45,095 bases of DNA from Acidobacteriota bacterium (GCA_024277255.1 JAJRVQ010000075.1:1-45095); one strand, 5' to 3'. Counted from the stretch's first letter, positions 25,988 through 35,395 are shown. Translations and numbers: made by a program. Notes: generated from the letters alone by a model not told the origin.

Positions 25988-27802
25988 ATGCGCGTACGCA
26001 AGAAGAACCCAGCCATTTCAGTACACGCCATCGCGGGCACCCACGTGATCCTGCTTGGAATCGACGCGACTGAGAAGGCAGCAGAAGGGCTGCTCGGCTT
26101 CGCCATCGAGCGAGAGAACCACCGCACCAAGAAAAAGTCCTGGCTGCGCAACCCCAGGCCGTTCAACACCGGCGACGGCCCACCCAAGGAGACTCCCCTT
26201 TCCAATGAGGCGCCACTCCAGACCTTCCAGTGGGGCGACTACACGGCGCAACCCGGCGAGGAATACTCCTACACTGTGGCCCCGGTGTACGGCAAGCCCG
26301 ACAAGCTCAAGATGGGAAAGGGCGTCAAAGTGACCGTCACCACCGAGAGCACGGACGACCAGCAGCACGCCGTGATCTTCAACCGCGGCGTCGCCGGCAG
26401 CCAGGCCTACAGCCGGCGTTTCGGCAAGCACAAGCGGTGGTACCAGGTCTCAAAGATGGGACGCACCTTCTGGCAGGAGTTCACCAAGCCGGAGACGGTG
26501 CCCAAGAACGCTTCCTGGGAGTGGCTCTCGCGCGGTCTCGAAGAGGCGATGCTGGGCTTCATCGGCCAGGCCAAGGGCGCGGACTACTCCATTCGCGCTT
26601 CGGTCTACGAGTTTGAACACATGCCCGCGATTCAGGCCTTCGCCGACGCGCTGGAACGCGGCGCCGACGTCAAGATCATCTATGACGCCAAGCAGAGCGG
26701 CAAGGCCAAGAGCGGTCCGTGGCGGGCCACCGAGGCCTCTCTGCGCAAGGTCGGGCTGCGCAAGAAATCCTCGATCGAGCGATTCGAGAAAATGATGGTC
26801 CCGCGCACCCAGGCCACCATCTCGCACAACAAGTTCATCGTCCTGTTACACAAGGGCAAGCCTATCCAGGTGTGGACCGGCTCGACCAACTACACGGCGG
26901 GCGGCATCTTCGGCCAATCGAACGTCGGTCACATCGTTCGCGATCCGAAGGTGGCGCAGAGTTACTACGAATACTGGCAGAAGCTCGCCACCGACCCGGC
27001 CAAGAGCAGCAAGAAGAACGAACCCGAGACCACCGGCATACGCAACTGGAACGTCGCCCATCAGCCCGATCTCCAAGGCGCACCACCGCCTAACTCGATC
27101 ACCACGATCTTCTCGCCGCGCACCTCCACGGCGATGCTCGAGTGGTACGCCGACCGGCTGAGCAAAGCGGCAAGCTCGGTTCATTTCACCGCCGCCTTCG
27201 GCGTCAGCCAGGAGATCGCGGAGAAGCTCGTCAAGCGCAAGCGGGCCAAGAGCGGCGAGGGCTACCAGCGCTACATCCTGCTGGAGAGCAAGCCGAGCTA
27301 CCGCCAGTCGAAGAAGCGCAAAGAGGCCGCCGAGGTCAAGGCCAGGCCGGTGCCCAAGGACTACTACGACTTCCGCAAGATCAAGCAGAACCGTATCGCC
27401 TTCGGCGACGTCCTCAAGACCGCCAGCGGCGACGACGCCTGGCTCCAGGAAGCGCTCACCGGGCTCAACCTCTTCGTCGACTTCCTGCACACCAAGTACA
27501 TGCTGATCGACCCACTCTCTGACGACCCGGTGGTGATCTCCGGTTCGGCCAACTTCAGTAACGCCTCGACGGTGAACAACGATGAAAACATGCTGATCAT
27601 CCGCGGCAACAAGCGGGTGGCCGACATCTTCCTCACCGAGTTCATGCGCCTCTTCAACCACTTCCACGTCCGCAACCGGATCAACGAAATGAAGCCAGCC
27701 GAGGCCGACGCCTCCTTCTACCTGGCCGAGGACGACAGCTGGACGGCGCCCTACTACAAGAGCGGCACACAGGAGTACAACGAACGGCTACTGTTCGCAT
27801 AA
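25988..27802 (+). CDS. Phospholipase-D-like protein with two HKD motifs
   Basis: A 604-residue protein without a signal peptide. Two PLD half-sites are visible. The first is SHNKFIVLLHKGKPIQ followed by WTGSTNYT (about residues 279-303). The second is LHTKYMLIDPLSDDP followed by ISGSANFSNAS (about 500-528). Both keep the histidine, lysine, and following Gly-Ser/Asn pattern needed for the phosphohistidine mechanism. The N-terminal 110 residues look like an Ig-like beta domain (YTAQPGEEYSYTVAPVYGK). Such proteins are phosphodiesterases acting on lipids or nucleic acids. The target here is open. AGGAGA lies just before the ATG. The gene is alone and ends at a hairpin. Confidence 0.88.
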   Translation: MRVRKKNPAISVHAIAGTHVILLGIDATEKAAEGLLGFAIERENHRTKKKSWLRNPRPFNTGDGPPKETPLSNEAPLQTFQWGDYTAQPGEEYSYTVAPVYGKPDKLKMGKGVKVTVTTESTDDQQHAVIFNRGVAGSQAYSRRFGKHKRWYQVSKMGRTFWQEFTKPETVPKNASWEWLSRGLEEAMLGFIGQAKGADYSIRASVYEFEHMPAIQAFADALERGADVKIIYDAKQSGKAKSGPWRATEASLRKVGLRKKSSIERFEKMMVPRTQATISHNKFIVLLHKGKPIQVWTGSTNYTAGGIFGQSNVGHIVRDPKVAQSYYEYWQKLATDPAKSSKKNEPETTGIRNWNVAHQPDLQGAPPPNSITTIFSPRTSTAMLEWYADRLSKAASSVHFTAAFGVSQEIAEKLVKRKRAKSGEGYQRYILLESKPSYRQSKKRKEAAEVKARPVPKDYYDFRKIKQNRIAFGDVLKTASGDDAWLQEALTGLNLFVDFLHTKYMLIDPLSDDPVVISGSANFSNASTVNNDENMLIIRGNKRVADIFLTEFMRLFNHFHVRNRINEMKPAEADASFYLAEDDSWTAPYYKSGTQEYNERLLFA

Positions 27803-27828
27803 CGCCCGGCCTGGCCGCCGCGGTAGGC

Positions 27829-27857
27829 CCCCCGAGCCGTCCGTGGCTGCTCGGGGG
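27829..27857. terminator. Hairpin between convergent genes
   Basis: CCCCCGAGC (27829-27837) pairs perfectly with GCTCGGGGG (27849-27857) across an 11-base loop. It sits between the stops of the PLD gene (27802) and the subtilisin gene (27882), so it can serve both strands. No U-tract is present. Confidence 0.6.
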
Positions 27858-27881
27858 ACTACTGGCAATACTAGCGACCGC

Positions 27882-30197
27882 TCAGGGCGTGATGAGCGAC
27901 CAACCCGACGTGTCGCCGGACTCGAAACCATCCGAGAAGATCTCACTGGCAGCGGGGGAGACGATCAGCGCGAAGTCGGCGTCGATCGCCGCCGTCTCGG
28001 GGTGGTTGTCCTGCACCACCTCGTCGGCCAAGACCTCGACCGTCCAGGTGCCGGCCTCGGGCGCGGTGACGAAGACGTTCTCCACCGTATCGATCGTGTT
28101 GGAAGTACCGCCGGAGGTCGACACGTTGCTGGCCGCCAGGCCGTTGTTTCCCCAGTAGATCGTTCCCGAAGGCGAGGTGACGCGCAGCGACAGATCGTTG
28201 ATCCGGTGGACGGCGGCGCCCACCGTTCCCATCGGGTCGAGATAGGCGAGGGTGGCCTTGAACTCCGGCTCGGTACCGGTCAGTTCCGCGGTGGTCGAGT
28301 AGCTGCCGAGAGGCGCCAAGACGACATCCTCGTCGACGATGAAGGTGGCGGAGGCGGTGTCGTAGAGATTGCGCGCGTCGGCCGTGCCCCAGCCCTGCCG
28401 GAAACGGTCGATGTCGCCGTTGGGGCCGCCCAGCGTCCAGTCGTAGCGGAAGGCATGATGAATCATCAGCGCCTTGGCGGTCATCATCTGAGGTCTGCTG
28501 TCGAAGACCGTGGCGGCGCCACCATGGCCGGACCAGACCCCCTCATGCCACATCTGAAACAGCAGACCGAAGTAGCCTGCCGTCTGCGGGGTGGCCGAGC
28601 TGGTACCGCCGAACGAAGTGTAGGCGGTATTGCTGCTCCTGGTGGCCGAGAAGATGCTGTCGTAGAAAAAGGCCAGGTCGGGCTTGATGCGACCGTCCGA
28701 AGCCGGCCCCGTACTGGCCGCGGAGACACCGTTGCTCCATACGTCGTCGGTGCGATCCGCCGTGGAGAAATGGCGAATCCCACCGATCGAGACAATGTTC
28801 TTGGCCCACGCCTGGGGGCGCGAATCCTGGTTGCCGGCGTTGGACTGTGACTGCGTGCTCAACACCGGATGGAGGAAGAGCGCATCGTCGGTCTCTGCCG
28901 AAATGGTGGTGTACAAGAAGGTGCGGGTGTTGCCGACACTCGAGGTCTGTAGCACCGCACGGTACGGACCGGCGGGGTCGCGCAGCTCGGCATAAATGTC
29001 GTAGCGGCTCTTGGCGCCGCCGAACTGGGTGGCCTCATCCAGGAGGAAAAAGATCGGTTGGCCATCGGGAACCACGCCACGCGCCGGAGCGTTGGACCCC
29101 TGAGCGAAAACATTGCTGGTGGTGCTTGTGCCATGGGCCGAAAAGCCGTTGGTGCCGGCGCTGTGGATAAGCGGAGCGACGGACCATTCCTGGTGGGTGG
29201 TTCGCAATTCCGTATCGAAGACTTCGGCGCGCACCCCAGCTCCGGTGAAGCCGCCCACTGTTTCGACGTAGTCCGCACCACCTACGGCGCGCACGATGTC
29301 CATGTCGGTCTCGCCCGGGCCCTGCCAGCGATCGATGTACTGAACACGCCGATCATGGGCCAGCGCGACGAGTTGCGCGCGGTCGAGAATTGCCTCGATC
29401 CGCCGCCCCCGAGGAGTGACGATGTCGACCGTGCCGCCCAGGGCGCGGATGGTCCGCGACAGGTCAGCCTGGAGGCTGTCTCCCCGCTCGAAGAGCATGA
29501 CCGAATAGCGTTCGGCTTCGGCCCCTTGCGGCGCGGACGACGCCAACCGGGCACGCAAGAAAGGCTCCAACCGGTAGCCCGGATGATAGGGCCCCACCCA
29601 GCGCACAAAGGGCAGCGCCTCGACCTCGGCGCGAACGGCGGGCTCCATCTCGACAATCATGGTGTGATTCGACAGGTAGCGATGGACCGTACCGCCAAGC
29701 TAGACGATCGCCTGCTGCAAGGCCGGCAACGGGGTAGCGACGAGTTGCACCAGGAACTGCCGGTTCCCGGCTCCGGCTCGCAGCTCAGCGCGAGGCGCGG
29801 GAGCGCCGTCGGTCAAAGGATCGAAGCGGCCTCCCTCGAGGTCGATGGTGTAGGCGGTCGAACGGACCCTGCCGAGCAACCGGCCATCCTCGATGAAAGC
29901 GTAGTGCGCGCTGCGTTGACCGGCGGCAAGTTCTTCGTCCCAGAGCGCAATCTGCAAACCGGTACCGAACGGCTCCACCGTGCGCAATGGGTGGACAGGA
30001 TGGACGGTCCGGTAAATCTCGGCCCCATCGACAGAGACCAGACGAGAGCCGGGGCCATCGATGTTGGGTTGCCAGAACGCCGCACCGCTATCGGCGAACG
30101 CGCTGGCGGTCACAAAGCCGAGAACCAACACACCGAGGGTGAAAACCGCCCGCAGGATTGACGATCCTGTAGAAACACTCTGTCGCCTTGTGGTCAC
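27882..30197 (-). pseudogene. Subtilisin-like (S8) protease precursor split by an in-frame TAG
   Basis: From a GTG at 30197 (GGAGG seven bases upstream) the frame encodes a signal peptide (VFTLGVLVLGFVTASAFA) and a propeptide ending VATPLPALQQAIV. TAG at 29700-29702 interrupts it. The same frame goes on as LGGTVHRYLSNHTMIVEMEP, clearly the same propeptide, into a protease with Asp (AEVFDTELRTTHQEW), His (SAHGTSTTSN) and Ser (GGTSSATPQTAGY) sites. A C-terminal beta domain (GTWTVEVLADEV) and the tail IFSDGFESGDTSGWS follow. Without the stop the protein would be about 771 residues, a normal precursor. A start at 29660 could yield only a leaderless 592-residue form, unlikely to be exported. Suppression of TAG is an alternative. 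Confidence 0.85.
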
Positions 30198-30260
30198 CGC
30201 GCATCCTCCAGGTTGTTCCGTGAAGCCTGAAGGATAGCCTATCCAGGCTGGCCGGCCTTC

Positions 30261-31583
30261 CTATTTCATCGCCGTCAGTTTGGTAAAGCCGCTCTCCATC
30301 GCCGCGACGAGTTGGTCGATCTCCGCTTCGCCCATCACCGTCGAGATCGTTGCCGTGCAGGTGTTGATCATGATCATGCCGGCATCGAGGAGGTGGTCGA
30401 GCATGACTTTGATCTGCCGTGTTTCCTCCGCCGTCGCGTAGGCTTGGCGATAGTTCCGCGGTGGACTCTCCTTGAAATGAACCCGGAACATCGAACCGCC
30501 GCCGGTGACACAGGCCTTGATTCCGCAAGATCGAATGGCCTTGTCAATGCCGTCGATCGCCCGCTTGGCCAGAGCATTCACCCGAGCGACCGCCGCTTCG
30601 TCGAACAGCTCCATGGCGGCAAGACCGGCGGTCATGGTGATCGGGTTGGCCGAGAAGGTGCCGGAGTGCGGGAAAAGGAGCTTCTCGGCGAGCGGATTCA
30701 TCACCTCCATCACCTCGCCACGACCGGCGATCGCACCGACCGGGAATCCGCCTCCGATGGCCTTTCCCAGCGCCGTCAGATCGGGCTCGAAGTCGTACCA
30801 GCTTTGTGCCCCGGCGAACTCCGAACGGAAGGTGATCACCTCATCGAGGACGAACAGCGCACCGTGCCGGCGAGTCCAATCGCGAAGCACCGCGACGAAG
30901 TCGGGATCCGCCGGCTTCAGGCCGACGCGATGGGGCATCAGATCGAGGAGCACGCAGGCCAGCTCGTCCCGGTGCCGGTCAAGAATCGCCACCGCGCGCT
31001 CGGGATCGTTGAAGGGAATGACCACCACATCGCCCAGAGCCGACTCGGGCGTTCCATGCGCCACCGGCACGCTCGACGGCTGGGCCGCCTCCCCCCAGTT
31101 CTCGGGACTTGCCGTTTGGCTCACCTCGGCATAGTCGTAGAGGCCGTGATAGGCGCCTTCGACCTTGGCGATCTTGGGCCGGCCAGTGAAGGCGCGAGCA
31201 GCTTTCAAGGCTCCCATCACCGCCTCGGTGCCGGAGTTGACGAAGCGCAGTTTGTCGAATGCGCCATTGCGGCCGCAAAGGTGCTCGGCGTAACGGATCT
31301 CCACCTCGGTGGCGAGGGTGAACGCCGTACCCTTGTGCAGTTGCCGAGTCACCGCCTCCACCACCGCAGGATGGGCATGGCCGTGGAGCAGCGACGCCAT
31401 GTTGTTGGCGAAGTCGATGCGCTCGACTCCCTCGACATCGGTCACCCGACAGCCCGTGGCCGAGGCGGCGTAGAGCGGGTGCGGCTGACGCAACACCGTG
31501 TTGCGGCTCACCCCGCCGGGCAGGACTTTGAGCGCCCGTTGATACAGCGCGGCGCTTGTCGACAGCTGACCAGTGTCGTTCAT
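30261..31583 (-). CDS. Class III aminotransferase (glutamate-1-semialdehyde aminomutase-like)
   Basis: A 440-residue PLP enzyme. LPGGVSRNTVL opens the protein as in the GSA-aminomutase branch. FVNSGTEAVMGALKAAR binds the cofactor phosphate, VLDEVITFRSEF holds the ring-nitrogen aspartate, and LTALGKAIGGGFPVGAIAG carries the Schiff-base lysine. As a haem-pathway aminomutase it would be out of place here. Its start overlaps the CoA-transferase B stop by 4 bp and it ends a coupled operon with an aminomutase homologue. I therefore infer removal of the beta-amino group from a beta-amino acid to give a 3-oxo acid. The exact substrate is unknown. Confidence 0.88.
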   Translation of the reverse strand: MNDTGQLSTSAALYQRALKVLPGGVSRNTVLRQPHPLYAASATGCRVTDVEGVERIDFANNMASLLHGHAHPAVVEAVTRQLHKGTAFTLATEVEIRYAEHLCGRNGAFDKLRFVNSGTEAVMGALKAARAFTGRPKIAKVEGAYHGLYDYAEVSQTASPENWGEAAQPSSVPVAHGTPESALGDVVVIPFNDPERAVAILDRHRDELACVLLDLMPHRVGLKPADPDFVAVLRDWTRRHGALFVLDEVITFRSEFAGAQSWYDFEPDLTALGKAIGGGFPVGAIAGRGEVMEVMNPLAEKLLFPHSGTFSANPITMTAGLAAMELFDEAAVARVNALAKRAIDGIDKAIRSCGIKACVTGGGSMFRVHFKESPPRNYRQAYATAEETRQIKVMLDHLLDAGMIMINTCTATISTVMGEAEIDQLVAAMESGFTKLTAMK

Positions 31584-32263
31584 GGCTTGTCGTCCTCCAC
31601 ACCACCCGGAGGCGGCAGCAGCGGCGCCCCGGTTCGTTGCCGAACGTACTCGAAGCTCACGCCGGGACTCAGCTCCACCAGCTGGAACCCTCGCGGGGTG
31701 ATTTCGATGACCGCAAGATCGGTGTAGACGCGATCCACGACCCCCACACCGGTCAAGGGAAAAGTGCAGGCTTCGACCAGCTTGGGTTCACCGTGCTTGG
31801 TGCAGTGCTGGGTGACCACATAGATCGACTTCACACCGGCGACGAGATCCATCGCCCCCCCGACGGCCGGAATCGCGTCGGGCGCTCCCGTCGACCAGTT
31901 GGCCAGATCGCCGTTCATCGCCACTTGCAGCGCCCCCAAGACACACAGGTCGAGATGGCCACCGCGGATCATGGCGAAACTGTCGGCATGATGAAAGAAA
32001 GCGGCTCCGGGAAGCGCCGTCACCTGGCGCTTGCCGGCATTGATCAGCTCCGGATCGCCCATTCCGGGCTCGGGGGAGGGCCCCATGCCGAGCAGGCCGT
32101 TTTCGGTGTGATAGATGAATTCGCGACCGGCCGGGACGTACTTGGCGATCCGTTCGGGAATCCCGATGCCCAGGTTGACGTAAGAGCCGTCGGGGATGTC
32201 GAGCGCGACGCGCTGAGCCATCTCGTCGCGGGATCGGCCGGCGGTGGATCGTGGATCGGTCAT
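31580..32263 (-). CDS. 3-oxoacid CoA-transferase, beta subunit
   Basis: A 227-residue protein of the family I CoA-transferase B subunit. YVNLGIGIPERIAKYVP is the N-terminal glycine-rich segment. YHTENGLLGMGP contains the catalytic glutamate (ENG motif). GGAMDLVAGVKSIYVVTQHCTKHGEPKL and LTGVGVVDRVYTDLAVIEI are further family blocks. With the A subunit it moves CoA from a donor such as acetyl- or succinyl-CoA to a short 3-oxo acid. It overlaps its neighbours by 4 bp on both sides (ATGA), so the stoichiometry is set by translational coupling. Confidence 0.93.
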   Translation of the reverse strand: MTDPRSTAGRSRDEMAQRVALDIPDGSYVNLGIGIPERIAKYVPAGREFIYHTENGLLGMGPSPEPGMGDPELINAGKRQVTALPGAAFFHHADSFAMIRGGHLDLCVLGALQVAMNGDLANWSTGAPDAIPAVGGAMDLVAGVKSIYVVTQHCTKHGEPKLVEACTFPLTGVGVVDRVYTDLAVIEITPRGFQLVELSPGVSFEYVRQRTGAPLLPPPGGVEDDKP

Positions 32264-32970
32264 GGGTAGGAGACTCCTGCGGCGACCAAGGTCGATTCGT
32301 GAGCGGGATCGGCGACGGCCACGACGCGATCGACGAAGATTCCCGGCGTGATGACCGCCTCGGGATCCAGGTCACCGGCCGCAACCACGACGACGGCCTG
32401 CACGATCGTGGTCGTACCGGCCATCGCCATCAGCGGGCTGAAGTTGCGGGCGGTCTTGTTGTAGATCACGTTGCCGTAGCGATCCGCCCGCTTGCCCTTG
32501 ATCAGGGCGAAGTCGCCACGCAGCCCGTATTCGAGGACATAGTCGCGGCCGTCGAAGGTGCGCAGTTCCTTGCCCTCACCCAGCGGAGTGCCCACCGAAG
32601 TCGGCGTGTAGAAGGCTGGGATGCCCGACCCTCCGGCGCGGATGCGCTCGGCGAGCGTACCCTGCGGCACCAGCTCCAGTTCGATCGCACCGCTTCGATA
32701 AAGGTCCGGAAAGACCGTCGAGTTGGTCGACCGCGGGTAGGAACAGATCATCTTCGACACCCGACCGGCCTTGATCAGGGCCGCCAATCCGACCTCGCCG
32801 CTGCCGGTGTTGTTGTTGACCACGGTGAGATTCTTGGCACCTTGATCGATGAGGGCATGGATCAGCTCGATCGGGCTGCCGGCTTCGCCGAAACCGCCGA
32901 TCAAAACCGTCGCTCCATCGAAGACATCGGCGACAGCCTCGCTGAGGCTGCCCACCTGTTTGTCGATCAT
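32260..32970 (-). CDS. 3-oxoacid CoA-transferase, alpha subunit
   Basis: A 236-residue family I CoA-transferase A subunit. VLIGGFGEAGSPIELIHAL and VVNNNTGSGEVGLAALIKAGRVSKM are the CoA-binding blocks. ELELVPQGTLAERIRAGGSGIPAFYTPTSVGT is the classic central signature. GDFALIKGKRADRYGNVIY closes the domain. It starts inside the last codons of the KamA-like gene and overlaps the beta subunit by 4 bp. It provides half of an A2B2-type enzyme activating acids such as acetoacetate or 3-oxoadipate. The natural acid is not decided by sequence. Confidence 0.93.
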   Translation of the reverse strand: MIDKQVGSLSEAVADVFDGATVLIGGFGEAGSPIELIHALIDQGAKNLTVVNNNTGSGEVGLAALIKAGRVSKMICSYPRSTNSTVFPDLYRSGAIELELVPQGTLAERIRAGGSGIPAFYTPTSVGTPLGEGKELRTFDGRDYVLEYGLRGDFALIKGKRADRYGNVIYNKTARNFSPLMAMAGTTTIVQAVVVVAAGDLDPEAVITPGIFVDRVVAVADPAHESTLVAAGVSYP

Positions 32971-34400
32971 GACACTTGCTCAGCGGCGACGGGTGCTGCG
33001 ACCCGGTCGTAGTCGAACAGACCGGCTTCGTCGAAGAGGATGCGATCGGCGTAGCCGTCGAACCAGATCGCCTCCGGGTTGCGGCCGGCGATGCAGACCT
33101 TGCCGCGGTCGGGAGCAGAGGCGGCGTTGCGCAGGATCTTGAAAATGATGATGCCGTTCTCACCGCCCGCAATACCGGCCATCGGCTCGTTGGTGACCGC
33201 CGAGACCTCGGTCTTGCCCTTGTAGTGGGTGATCGAAAGACGGGCGTGGGTTTCGACCCCCGATAGCCCCTTTTGAGACTCGTTGAGGATCTTCCACGCG
33301 GTCTCGATGGGGACGTTGAACGCCTTGTGGGCGACGATGTCGCGTCCACAGAAAAAGTAGTGATTCTCGGCACCGACCCGCTTCAGCGCTCGCTGCATGA
33401 TGCGCAGCGCGTCGGAGTCATCATTGATGTTCTTGATGATCGGACTCTGGTTTTCAACGCAGATCCAACCGCGCGAGACCACGCCTTCCATGGCGCGCTG
33501 AGTCTTCGGATGCCACCTCAGGACACCGGAAGTCTCTTCGATGTAGTTGCCTTCGTCGTCTTTGGCGAGGAACTCATCCGGATGGTTGAAATGCAGCATC
33601 ATGCGCAGCCCCACGTCGGGATAGCTCTCGTGGAACCGATCGAGCATCGAGAGAAAAGCGTCATCGAAGCGATCGGGGAAAAAGGCCATCTCTTTGGTGC
33701 CGATGCGTATCGATTCAACACCGGATTCCGCCAGCGCTCCCAGCCACTCGGCGAGCTTGCGGTTGGGCATCACCATGGGATCGCCGCCGGAGAGGAGGAT
33801 CTCGCGCAGCTTCTCGCGACCGGACTCCGGGTGGCGACCGCCGTTGTCGGCCACCCTCTGGTTGTGCGACCGGATGTAGTCGGTCACTTCGCCGATCTGA
33901 GCCAGCCCCTTCTTGGCCACGGTCCCGTCTTGGCGCTCGATCTCCTTGCGGCTGATCAGCTCCTCCCGGTAGCAGAAACGGCAGTGAGCGGAGCAGGTCG
34001 AGACGACGTACATCAGACCCATCTCGTACTTGTGGAGGAGCCCTTCGACCGGGCTGTAGTCCATCTGGTAGCCGGGGTCCTCGGCGCCGTGCAGATTCAG
34101 CGTCTCCGCAGGGTTCGCCTTCACCAGAGTCCGCAAGGGCGCGCTCTGCCGCGCCAGTTCGAAGTAGTGCTTCGTCATCTTCACCGGCATGCGCGCCTCG
34201 ACATCGCGTTCGGTGCCTTTCAGCTCGCGAAGCGCTCCGATCTCCGCTTCGGTGTAGAAACCTCGGACATGGTCAGGGGCTCGCCCCTCGAAGAAGAGCC
34301 TCAGTCCGTTGATGTTGTCGCGGTCGTAGCGCGGGCTCTCGACGGTAGCGAGAAAGGCCTGCTCTCTGGCGGTGGGTTGGTACTTCTTGGCATTGCTCAT
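32967..34400 (-). CDS. KamA-family radical SAM aminomutase homologue
   Basis: A 477-residue radical SAM protein. The cluster motif is CSAHCRFC (Cys136, Cys140, Cys143). LLSGGDPMVMPN binds SAM and IRIGTKEMAFFPDRF is the KamA strand block. HKAFNVPIETAWKIL and THYKGKTEVSA lie where lysine 2,3-aminomutase has its PLP-lysine loop (PGGGGK). The fit to the family is clear along the whole length. The two aspartates that hold the side-chain amine of lysine in the clostridial enzyme are not where I expect them, so the substrate is probably not lysine. First gene of the coupled set, read away from the RpiR gene. It would shift an alpha-amino group to the beta position. Confidence 0.88.
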   Translation of the reverse strand: MSNAKKYQPTAREQAFLATVESPRYDRDNINGLRLFFEGRAPDHVRGFYTEAEIGALRELKGTERDVEARMPVKMTKHYFELARQSAPLRTLVKANPAETLNLHGAEDPGYQMDYSPVEGLLHKYEMGLMYVVSTCSAHCRFCYREELISRKEIERQDGTVAKKGLAQIGEVTDYIRSHNQRVADNGGRHPESGREKLREILLSGGDPMVMPNRKLAEWLGALAESGVESIRIGTKEMAFFPDRFDDAFLSMLDRFHESYPDVGLRMMLHFNHPDEFLAKDDEGNYIEETSGVLRWHPKTQRAMEGVVSRGWICVENQSPIIKNINDDSDALRIMQRALKRVGAENHYFFCGRDIVAHKAFNVPIETAWKILNESQKGLSGVETHARLSITHYKGKTEVSAVTNEPMAGIAGGENGIIIFKILRNAASAPDRGKVCIAGRNPEAIWFDGYADRILFDEAGLFDYDRVAAPVAAEQVS

Positions 34401-34469
34401 CAGGGTGGCACCATTTCGTCATGCCGGCCACCTCTTCTGGACCTCAGGTGAGCGGCGGTCTGTAACAAT

Positions 34470-34499
34470 ATGGACATTACGCGAGAGTAATTGTACCAT
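34470..34499. promoter_or_regulatory. Candidate RpiR operator dyad
   Basis: ATTAC and GTAAT form a perfect inverted pair around GCGAGA. The arms extend imperfectly to ATGGACATTAC (34470-34480) and GTAATTGTACCAT (34487-34499). The site lies in the 119-bp gap between the divergent KamA-like and RpiR genes, a natural place to control both. Confidence 0.5.
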
Positions 34500-34519
34500 T
34501 CTGGACGACAAGCGCCAAG

Positions 34520-35344
34520 ATGCCCATCTCCAATCTCATCGCCGCCGCCAACGAACGGCTGACACCGGCGGAGCGCCGGATTGCCGAGGCGGTTCTCGCC
34601 GACCCGACACTCCTCGCCTTCGGCACGGTTTCGGAACTCGCCAGCCACGTCGGGACCAGCCGGCCGACCATCGTTCGCTTTGCCACCAAGCTCGGTTTCG
34701 AGGGATACAGCGGCCTTCAGAAGCAGGTTCGCGCCGCAATGTCGCAACAGCTGTCGCGACCCAGCCAACGAATCCGCCACCCGGAGGGATCGCTCGAATC
34801 GTCCTTGGCGGCGCTGGAGGCAATGATCCCCTCGGTGATCGAGGCGCTCGCCGACGGCAAGCTCGAAGCACTCACCGTACCGATCGTGCGCGCCGACCAC
34901 GTGTGGATCATCTCCGGCGAGACCTCCAGGGCGGGAGCCTACACACTGCACAGCGGTCTGACCATCGTTCGGCCGGACGTTCACCTCGTCGATGAGCATT
35001 CGAGCGCCAGAGACCTCAGCGGCGCGGCTGAGGGCGACGCCGCCGTCGTTTTCGATTTCGCCCGCTACCGGCGCCACTCGATCACCGCGGCTCGAATGCT
35101 GGCGCAGTGCGCCGTCGACATCGTGGCCATCACCGACGGCCCCCTCTCTCCGCTGGCCACCCTCACCGATACCTGGTGCGCGCTGACCGTTCCCGCCGTG
35201 GGTCCCTTCGACAGCTCCGTGCCGGCAGTCGCGGTCGCCGAACTCCTCGTCGCCTCGGTGGCTGTCCACCTGCGGGACAAAGCTCGCGATCGCATCGACC
35301 GCACCGAGGCCCTGTGGGAGGCCACCGGGACATTTCTGTCATGA
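34520..35344 (+). CDS. RpiR/MurR-family transcriptional regulator
   Basis: A 274-residue regulator. Residues 1-78 are the RpiR helix-turn-helix domain (LTPAERRIAEAVLADP, TVSELASHVGTSRPTIVRFATKLGFEGYSGLQ). Residues about 115-245 are an SIS domain (VPIVRADHVWIISGETSRAGAYTLHSGL, DAAVVFDFARYRRHSITAARML, IVAITDGPLSPLA). SIS domains usually bind phosphosugars. In this context an intermediate of the divergent amino-acid operon may be the ligand; this is inference. The ATG has no strong ribosome-binding site. The downstream sequence holds only a gene relic. Confidence 0.9.
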   Translation: MPISNLIAAANERLTPAERRIAEAVLADPTLLAFGTVSELASHVGTSRPTIVRFATKLGFEGYSGLQKQVRAAMSQQLSRPSQRIRHPEGSLESSLAALEAMIPSVIEALADGKLEALTVPIVRADHVWIISGETSRAGAYTLHSGLTIVRPDVHLVDEHSSARDLSGAAEGDAAVVFDFARYRRHSITAARMLAQCAVDIVAITDGPLSPLATLTDTWCALTVPAVGPFDSSVPAVAVAELLVASVAVHLRDKARDRIDRTEALWEATGTFLS

Positions 35345-35395
35345 CTCCATGACGTCCTTCCCATATCGAGAGGATCCATTTTTCGGCGAGCACGT

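Noticed and set aside
26018..27684. Long minus-strand frames opposite the PLD gene
   Set aside because: Typical high-GC antisense shadows; the plus-strand product has two intact HKD motifs.
27838..27847. CCGTCCGTGG, the same ten bases as the end of MITE copy C
   Set aside because: No complementary end or internal blocks lie nearby. The bases are mostly the loop of a terminator hairpin.
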